Shown here in pieces: positions 18,367 through 25,898 of a stretch of 64,000 bases of DNA. Under the pieces are notes generated by a model. It did no database searches. It was not told where the DNA came from and saw only the letters and a program-made list of their open reading frames with translations. Location of the stretch: assembly GCA_018268855.1 (NCBI GenBank), contig JAFDVR010000014.1, forward strand, positions 124,001 to 188,000, in the 5' to 3' direction. Every line of letters starts with the position of its first letter. Position 1 is the first letter of the stretch. The translations under genes were made by a program, and so were the position numbers. Source of the DNA: Acidobacteriota bacterium (lineage in GTDB: Bacteria > Acidobacteriota > Terriglobia > Terriglobales > Acidobacteriaceae).

Positions 18367-20232
18367 TTACGACGCTTGCTGGCGATTGTGGACTTCGATC
18401 AGCGTGCTGAGCAGTGACATCGCCGCAGGCGTTACGCCCGGAATGCGGCTGGCCTGGCCGATCGTCTGCGGGCGGATGCGCGCGAGCTTTTCCTGCAGCT
18501 CGTGCGAGAGGCCGCTGATGCCCTTGTAGACGAAGTCGGTGGGGATGACCCGCTCTTCGCTGGCCTTCAGGCGTTCGATCGATCGCTGCTGCTGGTTGAG
18601 GTAGCCGACGTATTTGATCTCGGTTTCGACGGTGCGTGCTTCGGTCTTCTGACGTGGTGAAAGTTCGCCGGAGAACTCGTTCGCGGGAAGTTTAGGCAGT
18701 ATGTCGAAGATGGAGACTTCAGGGCGCTTGAGCGTCTGCGCCAATGAGACGCCACCTTCGATGCGCGTACTTTCGATCAGCTTTTTGAGATTGGCCATGC
18801 GTTGCTGGCGGGCTTCGTAGGCGGCCCATGCTGCGTCATCGATGAGGCCAAGCGCACGGCCCTTCGGCGTGAGCCGCCGGTCGGCGTTGTCGATGCGCAG
18901 GTGCAGGCGGAACTCGGCGCGCGAGGTAAACATGCGGTACGGCTCGTCGGTGCCCTTGGCGATAAGGTCGTCGATCAGAATGCCGGTATAGCCTTCGGAG
19001 CGGCCGAGCGTGAAGGCGGGTTCGCCCTTGGCGGCAAGCGCGGCGTTGATGCCGGCCATCAGGCCCTGGCATGCCGCCTCTTCATAACCGGAGGTGCCGT
19101 TGATCTGCCCGGCGAGGTAGAGGCCGTCGATGCTCTTCACCTTCAGCGACCGATCGAGCTCGGTAGGGTCAATCGCGTCGTACTCGATAGCGTAACCGGG
19201 ACGCAGCATCTCCGCATTCTCAAGCCCCGGGATGGAGTGCACCATCGCAGCCTGCACTTCCATGGGCAGCGACGTGCTCATGCCATTGATGTAGACCTCG
19301 TGCGTGTTGAGGCCTTCGGGTTCAAGGAAGAACTGGTGCTGCGACTTGTCGGGGAAGCGCACGACCTTGTCTTCAATCGACGGGCAGTAGCGCGGACCGC
19401 GCGCGGAGATCTGGCCGGTGTACATGGGCGAGCGGTGCACGTTGCTGCGGATGAGTTCGAGCGTCTCGGGTGTGGTGGTGCAGATGTAGCAGGAGATCTG
19501 CTTCAGCTCCGGAAACATCTCTTCAGGCGTGCGGAAGGAGAACGGCGTAGGCTCGGCATCGCCCGGCTGCTCGTCAAAGCGTGCCCAGTCGATCGTGCGT
19601 CCGTCGAGGCGCGGCGGTGTGCCGGTCTTGAGACGGGTTTCGCGCAGACCGAGCTTCTTGAGCGATTCGCCAAGCAGCACGCTGGCAGGCTCGCCACTGC
19701 GTCCGGCGGTGTACTGCTGCTCGCCGCAGTGGATCAGTCCGTTGAGGAAGGTCCCGGTGGTGATGACGACAGACTTCGCGAGAACGGTGCGCCCGTCGCG
19801 GAGTTGCAGACCGGTGATGCGGCGAGTGCCATCGTTCTCTGCCAGAACAACGTCGACCACTTCGGCCTGCTTGATGAAGAGGTTTTCCTGCGCTTCCAGC
19901 ACCTCGCGCATGCGGACGCGGTAGAGCGCCTTGTCGCACTGCGCGCGCGGCGACCATACCGCAGGGCCTCGCGAGGTGTTGAGCAGACGAAACTGGATGC
20001 CGCAGCGGTCCGCGACGATGCCCATCACGCCGCCAAGCGCGTCCACTTCGCGCACCAGATGCCCCTTGGCGATGCCGCCGATAGCGGGGTTGCAGCTCAT
20101 CTGCGCGATGAGGTCGAGGTTCAGCGTGAAGAGCGCCGTGCGCAGGCCCATGCGCGCGGCAGCCACGGCGGCCTCGCATCCGGCGTGGCCCGCGCCCACT
20201 ACGGCAACGTCGTATTGTTCGGTAAAGCCCAC
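18367..20232 (-). CDS. mnmG: tRNA uridine-5-carboxymethylaminomethyl modification enzyme MnmG
   Basis: This 621-residue FAD protein (also called GidA) works with MnmE to install the cmnm5 group on wobble uridine 34 of certain tRNAs. The N-terminal FAD-binding motif is [17 protein letters not shown] (13-22 core), followed by the family signatures [20 protein letters not shown] and [16 protein letters not shown], and the C-terminal MnmE/tRNA-binding region ending [17 protein letters not shown]. Length matches the family. The start is a GTG without a clear ribosome site. It is divergent from a small secreted protein gene only 40 bases away, so both promoters overlap. Confidence 0.97.
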   Translation of the reverse strand: MGFTEQYDVAVVGAGHAGCEAAVAAARMGLRTALFTLNLDLIAQMSCNPAIGGIAKGHLVREVDALGGVMGIVADRCGIQFRLLNTSRGPAVWSPRAQCDKALYRVRMREVLEAQENLFIKQAEVVDVVLAENDGTRRITGLQLRDGRTVLAKSVVITTGTFLNGLIHCGEQQYTAGRSGEPASVLLGESLKKLGLRETRLKTGTPPRLDGRTIDWARFDEQPGDAEPTPFSFRTPEEMFPELKQISCYICTTTPETLELIRSNVHRSPMYTGQISARGPRYCPSIEDKVVRFPDKSQHQFFLEPEGLNTHEVYINGMSTSLPMEVQAAMVHSIPGLENAEMLRPGYAIEYDAIDPTELDRSLKVKSIDGLYLAGQINGTSGYEEAACQGLMAGINAALAAKGEPAFTLGRSEGYTGILIDDLIAKGTDEPYRMFTSRAEFRLHLRIDNADRRLTPKGRALGLIDDAAWAAYEARQQRMANLKKLIESTRIEGGVSLAQTLKRPEVSIFDILPKLPANEFSGELSPRQKTEARTVETEIKYVGYLNQQQRSIERLKASEERVIPTDFVYKGISGLSHELQEKLARIRPQTIGQASRIPGVTPAAMSLLSTLIEVHNRQQAS

Positions 20233-20271
20233 GGTTTCATTTTATCGTTTCAGGCGTGATACACCGATGGG

Positions 20272-20778
20272 ATGAAGCGTCCGCTGGTATTTTCCTTTGC
20301 CGTGTTTTGTCTGGCTGCTGTTGCACAGGTAGCCGCCGCGCCTGTCTTTGTGATGAAAGCCACGACAACCAATGTACCGGAGCGGATTGATCTTCCGGAG
20401 GCGGATGCGCAGGCAATTCTGAACGATGCGGCAGAGTATCCCAATGAGGCGCCCGAAGCGGTTGCATGCCAGAAAGAAGATACCTATGACGCGACGCTGG
20501 ATGCCACGTACCGGCTGCTGTGCGTGCGCGTCCAGTTAGCGCCCGGTCAGGAAGGATTGCTGGTGATGGGGACGGGGGATTATCGCGGCGAGACCGATGC
20601 GCCCTTCTGGTTGTTTCGCAAGAACCAGTTGGTGTTGAAAGTGCGTGCAGACGAGGTGAATTTGTTGTCCCAGATGAGTGGCGGAATGCAGATGATTGAG
20701 GCTGTGCATGGGAAGCAGCAGGTGGAGAGGTTTGCATTCAATGGGAGAAGGTATCTGAAAGTGGGGTCGTCATCCTGA
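20272..20778 (+). CDS. Small secreted protein of unknown function
   Basis: This encodes 168 residues with a clear signal peptide (MKRPLVFSFAVFCLAAVAQVAAA) and a hydrophilic mature domain with two cysteines (VACQKE and LLCVRV) that could pair. I do not recognise the family. The last residues (VGSSS) and the stop codon come from the palindromic repeat that begins at 20769, so the original C-terminus may have been altered by repeat insertion. A weak GATGGG precedes the ATG. It is divergently arranged with mnmG. Confidence 0.7.
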   Translation: MKRPLVFSFAVFCLAAVAQVAAAPVFVMKATTTNVPERIDLPEADAQAILNDAAEYPNEAPEAVACQKEDTYDATLDATYRLLCVRVQLAPGQEGLLVMGTGDYRGETDAPFWLFRKNQLVLKVRADEVNLLSQMSGGMQMIEAVHGKQQVERFAFNGRRYLKVGSSS

Positions 20779-20794
20779 ACGCAGTGAAGGATCT
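20769..20794 (+). repeat. Type I palindromic repeat core, left copy
   Basis: This is a copy of the short repeat with the form GTCATCCTGA...GAAGGATCT, followed by CTGTATTTT as in the complete element at 57865. An inverted copy lies at 21302-21328, so the two bracket the GIY-YIG gene. The first bases supply the stop codon of the preceding secreted protein gene. Confidence 0.85.
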
Positions 20795-20930
20795 CTGTAT
20801 TTTGCTCGTTGAGCCATAAATCAAAGACGAGAGTACAAGGCGTGAGTAATGTGAATCAGTCACTTATTCGCATCCGTGTACAGTCTAGGCGTAAAGCGGG
20901 CAGAAGCATGGAAAGCAAAGGAGAAGTTAG

Positions 20931-21302
20931 GTGGAACGGCATCCTTGTGTGTACATCTTGTCGAGCAAATATAAGCGCTTGTATATAGGTGTGACTTCGA
21001 ATTTGATGAAACGCATGTTCGAGCATAAGAATCCTGAACCTGATTCGTTTTCGTTTGCGAAGAGATACAACATAAACCGGTTGGTCTATGTGGAACACTT
21101 CGAAACGATGGCACAGGCTATTGCTCGGGAGAAACAGCTCAAGGGTTGGGTGCGGTTGAAAAAGTTTGCGCTGATTGTGTCTAAGAATCCAACGTGGCGG
21201 GATTTGAGTGAGGAGTGGACCAAGCAAATAGAGCCTTATCGGTGGACGGCTGATGAATTGAACCGAACGGAGGAATTGAAGTCTGCACGGGAGAAATACT
21301 GA
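20931..21302 (+). CDS. GIY-YIG superfamily nuclease, repeat-bracketed copy 1
   Basis: This encodes a 123-residue single-domain GIY-YIG protein. The signature is VYI at 7-9 and YIG at 18-20, followed by the conserved arginine region NLMKRMFEHK, and the C-terminal block AIAREKQLKGWVRLKK...NPTWRDLSEEW. The start is a GTG with GGAGAA eight bases upstream. The family has the fold of homing endonucleases and UvrC; the cellular role of these short stand-alone members is not established. The gene lies exactly between inverted type I repeat cores, and its stop codon overlaps the right-hand copy. A second member, at 60753-61088, shares the C-terminal block. Confidence 0.88.
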   Translation: MERHPCVYILSSKYKRLYIGVTSNLMKRMFEHKNPEPDSFSFAKRYNINRLVYVEHFETMAQAIAREKQLKGWVRLKKFALIVSKNPTWRDLSEEWTKQIEPYRWTADELNRTEELKSAREKY

Positions 21303-21328
21303 GATCCTTCGCGTTGCTCAGGATGACG
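21302..21328 (-). repeat. Type I palindromic repeat core, right (inverted) copy
   Basis: Read on the minus strand this is CGTCATCCTGAGCAACGCGAAGGATCT without the flanks, the inverted partner of the copy at 20769-20794. The TGA stop of the GIY-YIG gene shares its first base with this repeat. Confidence 0.85.
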
Positions 21329-21375
21329 ATCCCACGGGAGTTGTTGTGCAGGCTGATGCTTACGGAAATTCTTAA

Positions 21376-22362
21376 TCATTCAAATCGCGGCAAATGACGA
21401 ATGTCGTCTTCCGGTACAGGTTCCGTGGGACAACCAGCCTTCATCCAGGCGGTAAGGCCGCCCTCGATCACAAAGACGCGGTTGCCGCGCTGCTCCAGCA
21501 TGTGGGCAACGCGGGCGCTGGTGGCATCGCCGCGGCAGGAGCAGTAGACGTAGATGTCGCAGATGGGCGCGATGGTTTCGCGCAAGGCTTCGAGTTCGGG
21601 CAGCAGGCGGCTGGGTTCAATGCGGATGGAGTTCTTGATGCGCTGCATGCCGGGATCGTAGTAGCCGTGCGAACGCACGTCGGCGATGACGATGGGGTGC
21701 GCAGGATCGGGGTGTTCTAGTCGCTCGCGGAGTTCTTCAGCTTTCACACGGGCGACGCGGGAGTATTTGCGGCCATGGATCGCCATGGCGAGACGGGTGA
21801 GAGCGTACGCGAGGACGGCCACCACGAAGACGGAGAATATCCAGTGACCAAAGATCTGTAATCCAGCGAGCACCCGACGGATGATGGGAGCCAGAAAATA
21901 ACCGGCGGCCACCCAGGCGCAGACGTGCAGGATGGCGCCCGTAACATCGAGCCGCCAGAAGCGCAACGGACGCATGTTGAGACTTCCCGCGAGTGGAGGG
22001 GCCATGGTGTTGAGGCCGGGGATAAAGCGCGCGAAGAGCAGCGTAAGCGAGCCACGCTCGTAGAAAAAATCGGCGGAGCGAAAGATGCACACCTCAGGGT
22101 TGAACGAGAGGCTGCAAAGGCGATTGAGCAGCCACCACCCTGTGGCGCGTCCGGCAAAGAACATAAGCGTGGCGCCGAAATTTTCCGCAAAGATGGCGAT
22201 CAATAGCAGCAATCCGAGCGAGAGTTGGGCTGTATGAACGGCAGTACCTGCCAGCAGCAGAGTGACAGCAACAGGCATGGGCAAACCAAGTGCTGAAGTA
22301 AACAGCACCACCGCCACGGCGAAGTATCCATGCGCCGCCACCCATGTTGCTACCCAACCCAT
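21376..22362 (-). CDS. DedA-family membrane protein fused to a rhodanese domain
   Basis: This encodes 328 residues in two parts. Residues 1-195 are a DedA/SNARE-associated (VTT) membrane domain with about five spans and the family motif FFAGRATGWWLL...FARFIPGLNTMAPPLAG. Residues 205-328 form a rhodanese (sulfurtransferase) domain with IADVRSHGYYDPG and the active-site loop YCSCRGDATS, the catalytic cysteine being probably C276. DedA proteins act in membrane lipid flipping and proton-dependent homeostasis; the rhodanese part may carry or sense sulfane sulfur, but the substrate is unknown. It is divergent from the hydrolase gene downstream on the plus strand. Confidence 0.9.
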   Translation of the reverse strand: MGWVATWVAAHGYFAVAVVLFTSALGLPMPVAVTLLLAGTAVHTAQLSLGLLLLIAIFAENFGATLMFFAGRATGWWLLNRLCSLSFNPEVCIFRSADFFYERGSLTLLFARFIPGLNTMAPPLAGSLNMRPLRFWRLDVTGAILHVCAWVAAGYFLAPIIRRVLAGLQIFGHWIFSVFVVAVLAYALTRLAMAIHGRKYSRVARVKAEELRERLEHPDPAHPIVIADVRSHGYYDPGMQRIKNSIRIEPSRLLPELEALRETIAPICDIYVYCSCRGDATSARVAHMLEQRGNRVFVIEGGLTAWMKAGCPTEPVPEDDIRHLPRFE

Positions 22363-22483
22363 TCGGCCCCACTTACGTTATATCGCTGTGCATCGTTCGC
22401 AACAGTGTGATGCGCGCGAGAGCGGTTGTGTTCTCCAGTTGGAAAAATTCCACCAATGCTCTCCTGGCTGCATACTTTTAGGC

Positions 22484-23329
22484 ATGCGTATTTTTACGGC
22501 TGCTCTTCTTCTAGCTTGTTCGCTGCCTGTGGCGGCGCAGATCAATTCGAACTTGTTTACCGATCCTGCTGTGGATGTGAAGTCGCCTGCGGCCAATGTG
22601 GAATTGGCGATTCCTTCGCATGGCGAGAAGCTGATCGGCCGCATGCTGCTGGCGGTGGGCGATCGTCCGCACCCGACGGCGGTGATGTTGCATGGCTTTC
22701 CGGGCTATGAGCAGAACGAAGACATCGCGCAGGCGCTGCGGCGCGGCGGATGGAATGTACTGATGGCACACTATCGCGGATCGTGGGGGACAGGTGGGGA
22801 GTTCTCGTTTACGCACGCGATCGAGGATGCGGACACAATGGTGGACTTTGCGCTGCATGCGGATGCTAAGTTTCACGTAAACGCAAAACAGGTGGTGGTG
22901 ATTGGGCACAGCATGGGCGGGTTTCTGGCAGCGCAGATGATGGCGCACCATCCTGAGTTGCTGGCGGCGATTGTGATCAGTGGGGCGAATCCTGCGGTGA
23001 GTGCAGAGAGATATACGGAGAAGGTTGATCCTGCCGACCTTCTACCTCTGAAAGGATGCACGGCTTCTACGCTGGCTGCAGATATTGCCGCGAACAAAGC
23101 GGCGTGGATGCCTGCGGCAGAAGTGCCGAAGATTGCCCCGCGTCCGATTTTGATTGTGAGTGCGGAGGATGGATTGCAGAAGCAGAATGAGGCGCTGGCC
23201 GATGCGTTGAAGAAGGCCGGCGGAACGAAGACGTTGTATATACCCATGCGGACCGACCATGCGTTCGCGACGCGGCGGGTGGCGTTGACGTCGTTGGTGG
23301 TGGATTGGCTGGCGCGGTTGGTGCGGTAA
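22484..23329 (+). CDS. Secreted alpha/beta hydrolase
   Basis: This is a 281-residue serine hydrolase with a signal peptide (MRIFTAALLLACSLPVAAQ). The nucleophile elbow is GHSMGG with Ser143; the acid is probably the aspartate in VSAEDGL and the base the histidine in RTDHAFATRR. HGFPGYEQNEDIA supplies the oxyanion loop. Substrate is unknown; the fold and HGFPG region resemble prolyl-oligopeptidase-like or acyl-peptide esterases. The open frame extends 74 codons upstream, but the signal peptide marks ATG 22484 as the start. A degenerate copy of its 3' end lies 350 bases downstream (23682-23743). Confidence 0.88.
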   Translation: MRIFTAALLLACSLPVAAQINSNLFTDPAVDVKSPAANVELAIPSHGEKLIGRMLLAVGDRPHPTAVMLHGFPGYEQNEDIAQALRRGGWNVLMAHYRGSWGTGGEFSFTHAIEDADTMVDFALHADAKFHVNAKQVVVIGHSMGGFLAAQMMAHHPELLAAIVISGANPAVSAERYTEKVDPADLLPLKGCTASTLAADIAANKAAWMPAAEVPKIAPRPILIVSAEDGLQKQNEALADALKKAGGTKTLYIPMRTDHAFATRRVALTSLVVDWLARLVR

Positions 23330-23356
23330 AAACATCGATCGATGCCGAATGCGAAA

Positions 23357-23599
23357 TCAGCGAGTGCCCCAGAAGGCGCCATAAATTAAGTATGACATCA
23401 AAGCAAGGAGAATCACTCCAAGTATCCTCACTTGCAGCGCTCCTCCACCTTTACTAAATCTTGAAGCTGTGAGGCCCCCGCTCAATCTCACCCAGGGAGG
23501 TAAAGCGAACCATCTTTTCGGAGAAGCAATCATCCAGATGGTATTGAACAACACCTCAATGACCATCAACAAGAATGCAAGCAGAAGCAGAAGTTTCAT
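23357..23599 (-). CDS. Small two-span membrane protein
   Basis: This encodes 80 residues with two hydrophobic segments, LLLLLAFLLMVIEVLFNTIWMI at the N-terminus and ILGVILLALMSYLIYGAFW at the C-terminus, separated by a basic loop. I do not recognise a family. The ATG at 23599 has GAGGA about 12 bases upstream; a TTG four codons earlier directly abuts that site. The gene lies between the hydrolase gene and a degenerate duplicate of the hydrolase 3' end, so it may have arrived when the duplication formed. Confidence 0.55.
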   Translation of the reverse strand: MKLLLLLAFLLMVIEVLFNTIWMIASPKRWFALPPWVRLSGGLTASRFSKGGGALQVRILGVILLALMSYLIYGAFWGTR

Positions 23600-23681
23600 C
23601 GTTCCGATCAATCCTCACTCATTCGACCAGTGATTGAACTCTAATTCCTAAAGCTCCGCTGAGGTTAACAAAGTGCACGTT

Positions 23682-23743
23682 GCGGCGGGTGGCGCTGACG
23701 TCACTTGTATGTAGTGGATTGGCTGGCCCGAGTGGTGCGGTAG
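23682..23743 (+). pseudogene. Degenerate duplicate of the hydrolase 3' end
   Basis: These 62 bases closely match the last 58 bases of the hydrolase gene (23272-23329), from GCGGCGGGTGGCG through GGTGCGGTA plus a stop. Substitutions and a short insertion (TTGTATGTAGTGG against TTGGTGGTGG) break the frame. It is a remnant of a duplication or of an insertion that repeated the gene end, and has no start or function of its own. Confidence 0.8.
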
Positions 23744-23764
23744 GACCGTCTTTACTTTTAGCGC

Positions 23765-23993
23765 AGTCTATGCATCCTATTTGATAGACTTAATTAGTCC
23801 CACCGGAGTATCCCTCTCCGATGGGGTTAGTCCACTGGTTATCTAAGGAACAGATAAACCAGCGCGGCGAGCCAACGTAACTTCACGCTGGCCGATAGGC
23901 GAAAATGCAAATCCACTTGCGCGTTTCGTCTCTCCTTTCGGTAGTAGATTCGCCGCCACTGTTAGCGCAGTGGCGGCGAGTTGCTTTCGCAAC
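23765..23993 (-). other. Chain of stem-loops downstream of the ribozyme
   Basis: Within this region I count at least five strong hairpins: 23765-23790 (7-bp stem), 23799-23825 (10-bp stem with one G-U pair), 23835-23862 (about 10 bp with a bulge), 23951-23978 (perfect 11-bp stem, six-base loop) and 23980-23993 (5-bp stem). Together with the hammerhead at 24060-24111 they form a compact structured stretch of about 350 bases after maf. It may be a non-coding RNA, a repeat element or a complex 3' untranslated region; I see no known riboswitch. Confidence 0.5.
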
Positions 23994-24028
23994 GTCGTTG
24001 CCACCCTGCACTGCAATCGAAAGCGCAT
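23843..24028 (-). CDS. Possible 61-codon gene downstream of the ribozyme
   Basis: This frame encodes a basic 61-residue peptide beginning MRFRLQC and ending RRAGLSVP, with no recognised domain. The ATG has GGAG nine bases upstream, a good ribosome site, and lies about 60 bases downstream of the predicted hammerhead cleavage site, in the same orientation. The coding frame runs through the 11-bp hairpin at 23951-23978, so the sequence may equally be a structured RNA that is open by chance. A protein-level comparison would decide. Confidence 0.35.
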   Translation of the reverse strand: MRFRLQCRVATTLRKQLAATALTVAANLLPKGETKRASGFAFSPIGQREVTLARRAGLSVP

Positions 24029-24059
24029 CTAGGGAATCTCCGTAAGCTGCCATTCTGAT

Positions 24060-24111
24060 GGACTCATCAGCGAGCGCGTAACGCTCGGACGGGCAAGTGC
24101 CCGTTTCGTCC
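24060..24111 (-). ncRNA. Predicted type II hammerhead self-cleaving ribozyme
   Basis: Read on the minus strand from 24111: GGAC (stem II, 3' side), GAA (core G12-A14), then A-CGGGC-loop-GCCCG-U (stem III, 24104-24089, closed by the required A15.1-U16.1 pair), C17 at 24088, stem I CGAGCG/CGCTCG with a five-base loop (24087-24071), CTGATGA (core C3-A9, 24070-24064) and GTCC (stem II, 5' side, 24063-24060). Every invariant core position of a hammerhead is present, and the cleavage triplet is GUC. The open stem is II, so it is a type II form. Predicted cleavage is between 24088 and 24087. It begins 25 bases after the maf stop codon, in the 3' untranslated region of mutarotase-maf mRNA. Activity is unproven. 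Confidence 0.85.
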
Positions 24112-24135
24112 TTGTGGTTCTACCTCATCTGCTCA

Positions 24136-24699
24136 TTAGCCCATGCGGTGCAGCAGGTTGCAGGTGGCGGCTAGCGGCAAGCCAACTACATTGGCGTAGT
24201 CGCCTTCGATGCGGGTGATCCAGCGGGCGGCGCGGCCCTGGATGCCGTAGGCTCCGGCTTTGTCCATGGGTTCGCCGCCTGCGATGTAGCCGGCGATCTC
24301 CTCTTCAGTCATGGGTGCGAAGAAGACGTCGGTGGTTTCGCAGTGGACCTTTGTTTCGTCCGCACTCATCAGTGCAACGCCCGTCATCACCTGATGTTTG
24401 CGGCCTTGCAGCAGACGCAACATGCGAGCCGCGTCTGCTGCGTCGGCGGGTTTGCCGAGGATGTGGTCGTCAATAGCTACGGTGGTGTCGGCTGCGAGAA
24501 CGATGACGTCTGCGGTGTTGTCGAGTTTTGCGAAGACTGCAGCAGCCTTCTCACGCGCAAGGCGGGTGGTATAAGTGACAGGATCTTCACCGGTGCGGAG
24601 AGACTCGTCGATGTCTGCTGTCTGCACAGTGAAAGTGAGGCCGGCCTGCGCGAGCAGATCGCGACGTCTTGGAGAAGCTGAGGCGAGGATGAGGCGCAT
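24136..24699 (-). CDS. maf: Maf-family nucleotide pyrophosphatase
   Basis: This encodes 187 residues of the Maf/HAM1-like superfamily, enzymes that hydrolyse non-canonical or excess nucleoside triphosphates to monophosphates and PPi. Signatures are the N-terminal LILASASPRRRDLLAQAG, VLAADTTVAIDDHILGKP with its catalytic aspartate, and YIAGGEPMDKAGAYGIQG. These fit the dTTPase/UTPase YhdE-like subgroup. The frame stays open for 140 codons upstream within the mutarotase gene, but the ATG at 24699 begins the family N-terminus. It follows the mutarotase stop by one base, so the two are co-translated. Confidence 0.95.
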   Translation of the reverse strand: MRLILASASPRRRDLLAQAGLTFTVQTADIDESLRTGEDPVTYTTRLAREKAAAVFAKLDNTADVIVLAADTTVAIDDHILGKPADAADAARMLRLLQGRKHQVMTGVALMSADETKVHCETTDVFFAPMTEEEIAGYIAGGEPMDKAGAYGIQGRAARWITRIEGDYANVVGLPLAATCNLLHRMG

Positions 24700-24700
24700 G

Positions 24701-25633
24701 TTATGCCTGCGGCTTGTAGCGGATGGTGCAGGCGATGGTGTGGGATGCGCCGGGCTGTAGCGTGACTTTGTCTTCCATGCCGTTGATCGCTTCCACGCAG
24801 ACGAAGTGCTCCCAGCTATCGGGCGCGAGGTCTTTGAAGTTGGGCGTGAGTGTACTCCACGGGTTCCAGCAGACGGTGGCGCCGGAGCCTTCCTTATCGA
24901 CGTGGATGTCGCGGTGCCAGGCGTTGTCGTGGATGGTGAGCGGAGCGGCGGTGTGGATGTGCACCTGATCGACTGCCTTGTCGAAGACCAGCAGCTTGTC
25001 GTGCTGCTCGCGGCGTTTGAAGTCGAGCATCTTGTCGAGGATGGTGGTGCCTTGCAGGCCTTCCACGGTGGTGTGGCGCGCGTCCCCCACGGCGAAGTAG
25101 GTGTGAAAGCCGTCTTCAAAGACGAAGGACTGGTTGCCGGTGTTGGTGACCTCGAGCGACATCTTGAGCGTGTCGCCGATGTGGAAGGTCAGCTCGCAAC
25201 GGAAGCGGTCCCAGCCGAACTTCTTGGATACTTCGTTCGGCGAGAGCGAGAGCAAGATGCGAACGTCGTCGTCGGGTGAGAAGTGCGTGCTTTCTACCGT
25301 CCAGATGGAAGTGCGGGCGAAGCCGTGCATCGGGTAAGTGAGACCTTCTTTTTTCTCGCCAAGCGTATAGGCGCCGAACCATGGAAAGATAACAGGCACG
25401 CCGCCGCGGATCGCCGTGTTCTCAATGAATTGGGAGCGCGGTGAGATAAAGAGGCCGGGCTTCTGCCCCGCCGCAGTCCACTCTGCAAGATGCGCGCCTT
25501 CGGTGTAGAGAACGGCCTGCGCCTTGGGTGTGTTCACCAGGATGCGAACAAGGCCGGTTTCTGTCTCTTCAAAAAGGATGTGGTCGAGGATGGCGAAGCG
25601 CTCGTTGAGGTTGGCGGCGGTCTGTGTGCTCAT
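24701..25633 (-). CDS. D-hexose-6-phosphate mutarotase
   Basis: This 310-residue protein belongs to the aldose-1-epimerase-like YeaD/YMR099c family, which interconverts alpha and beta anomers of hexose-6-phosphates. Diagnostic pieces are RGGVPVIFPWFGAY, the catalytic histidines in MHGFAR and FHTYFAVGD, and the catalytic glutamate in CVEAINGMEDKVTL near the end. It is cytoplasmic and probably helps feed glucose-6-phosphate into metabolism. It is the first gene of a two-gene unit with maf. Confidence 0.93.
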   Translation of the reverse strand: MSTQTAANLNERFAILDHILFEETETGLVRILVNTPKAQAVLYTEGAHLAEWTAAGQKPGLFISPRSQFIENTAIRGGVPVIFPWFGAYTLGEKKEGLTYPMHGFARTSIWTVESTHFSPDDDVRILLSLSPNEVSKKFGWDRFRCELTFHIGDTLKMSLEVTNTGNQSFVFEDGFHTYFAVGDARHTTVEGLQGTTILDKMLDFKRREQHDKLLVFDKAVDQVHIHTAAPLTIHDNAWHRDIHVDKEGSGATVCWNPWSTLTPNFKDLAPDSWEHFVCVEAINGMEDKVTLQPGASHTIACTIRYKPQA

Positions 25634-25751
25634 GATGTTGATGATAGTACTGCGCTCCTGCGGGAGACGCGCTTCGCGCGTGGTCCTTACTGGGTGAATA
25701 GTTTTAGCGCTTCCGTTGGTCGCGACGGAAAGAGTGGGTGGGTTGAAGAAA

Positions 25752-25794
25752 GCAGATCTCTCCGCTCACGCTTCGCGTTCGGTCGAGATGACGG
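25752..25794 (-). repeat. Type III palindromic repeat core
   Basis: On the minus strand this reads GTCATCTCGACCGAA...GGAGAGATCTGC, a third subtype of the dispersed repeat family seen in this window. It is a lone copy in the spacer between the mutarotase and KTSC genes. A related copy lies at 62083-62126. Confidence 0.65.
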
Positions 25795-25898
25795 TGTGGT
25801 GGAATGGCATCGTTCGAGAGGTAAAATTGCGAAAATGTCCACAGATTTGTGCAGAATGCGTGTTTACCTTTTCGGCACTGGCGCATCACACAGTCATT

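Noticed and set aside
24340..24376. CTGATGA...GAAAC inside the maf coding sequence, resembling a second hammerhead core
   Set aside because: Only two base pairs of stem II form and no stem III or cleavage triplet follows; the bases are explained by codons of the conserved protein (LMSADETKVH).
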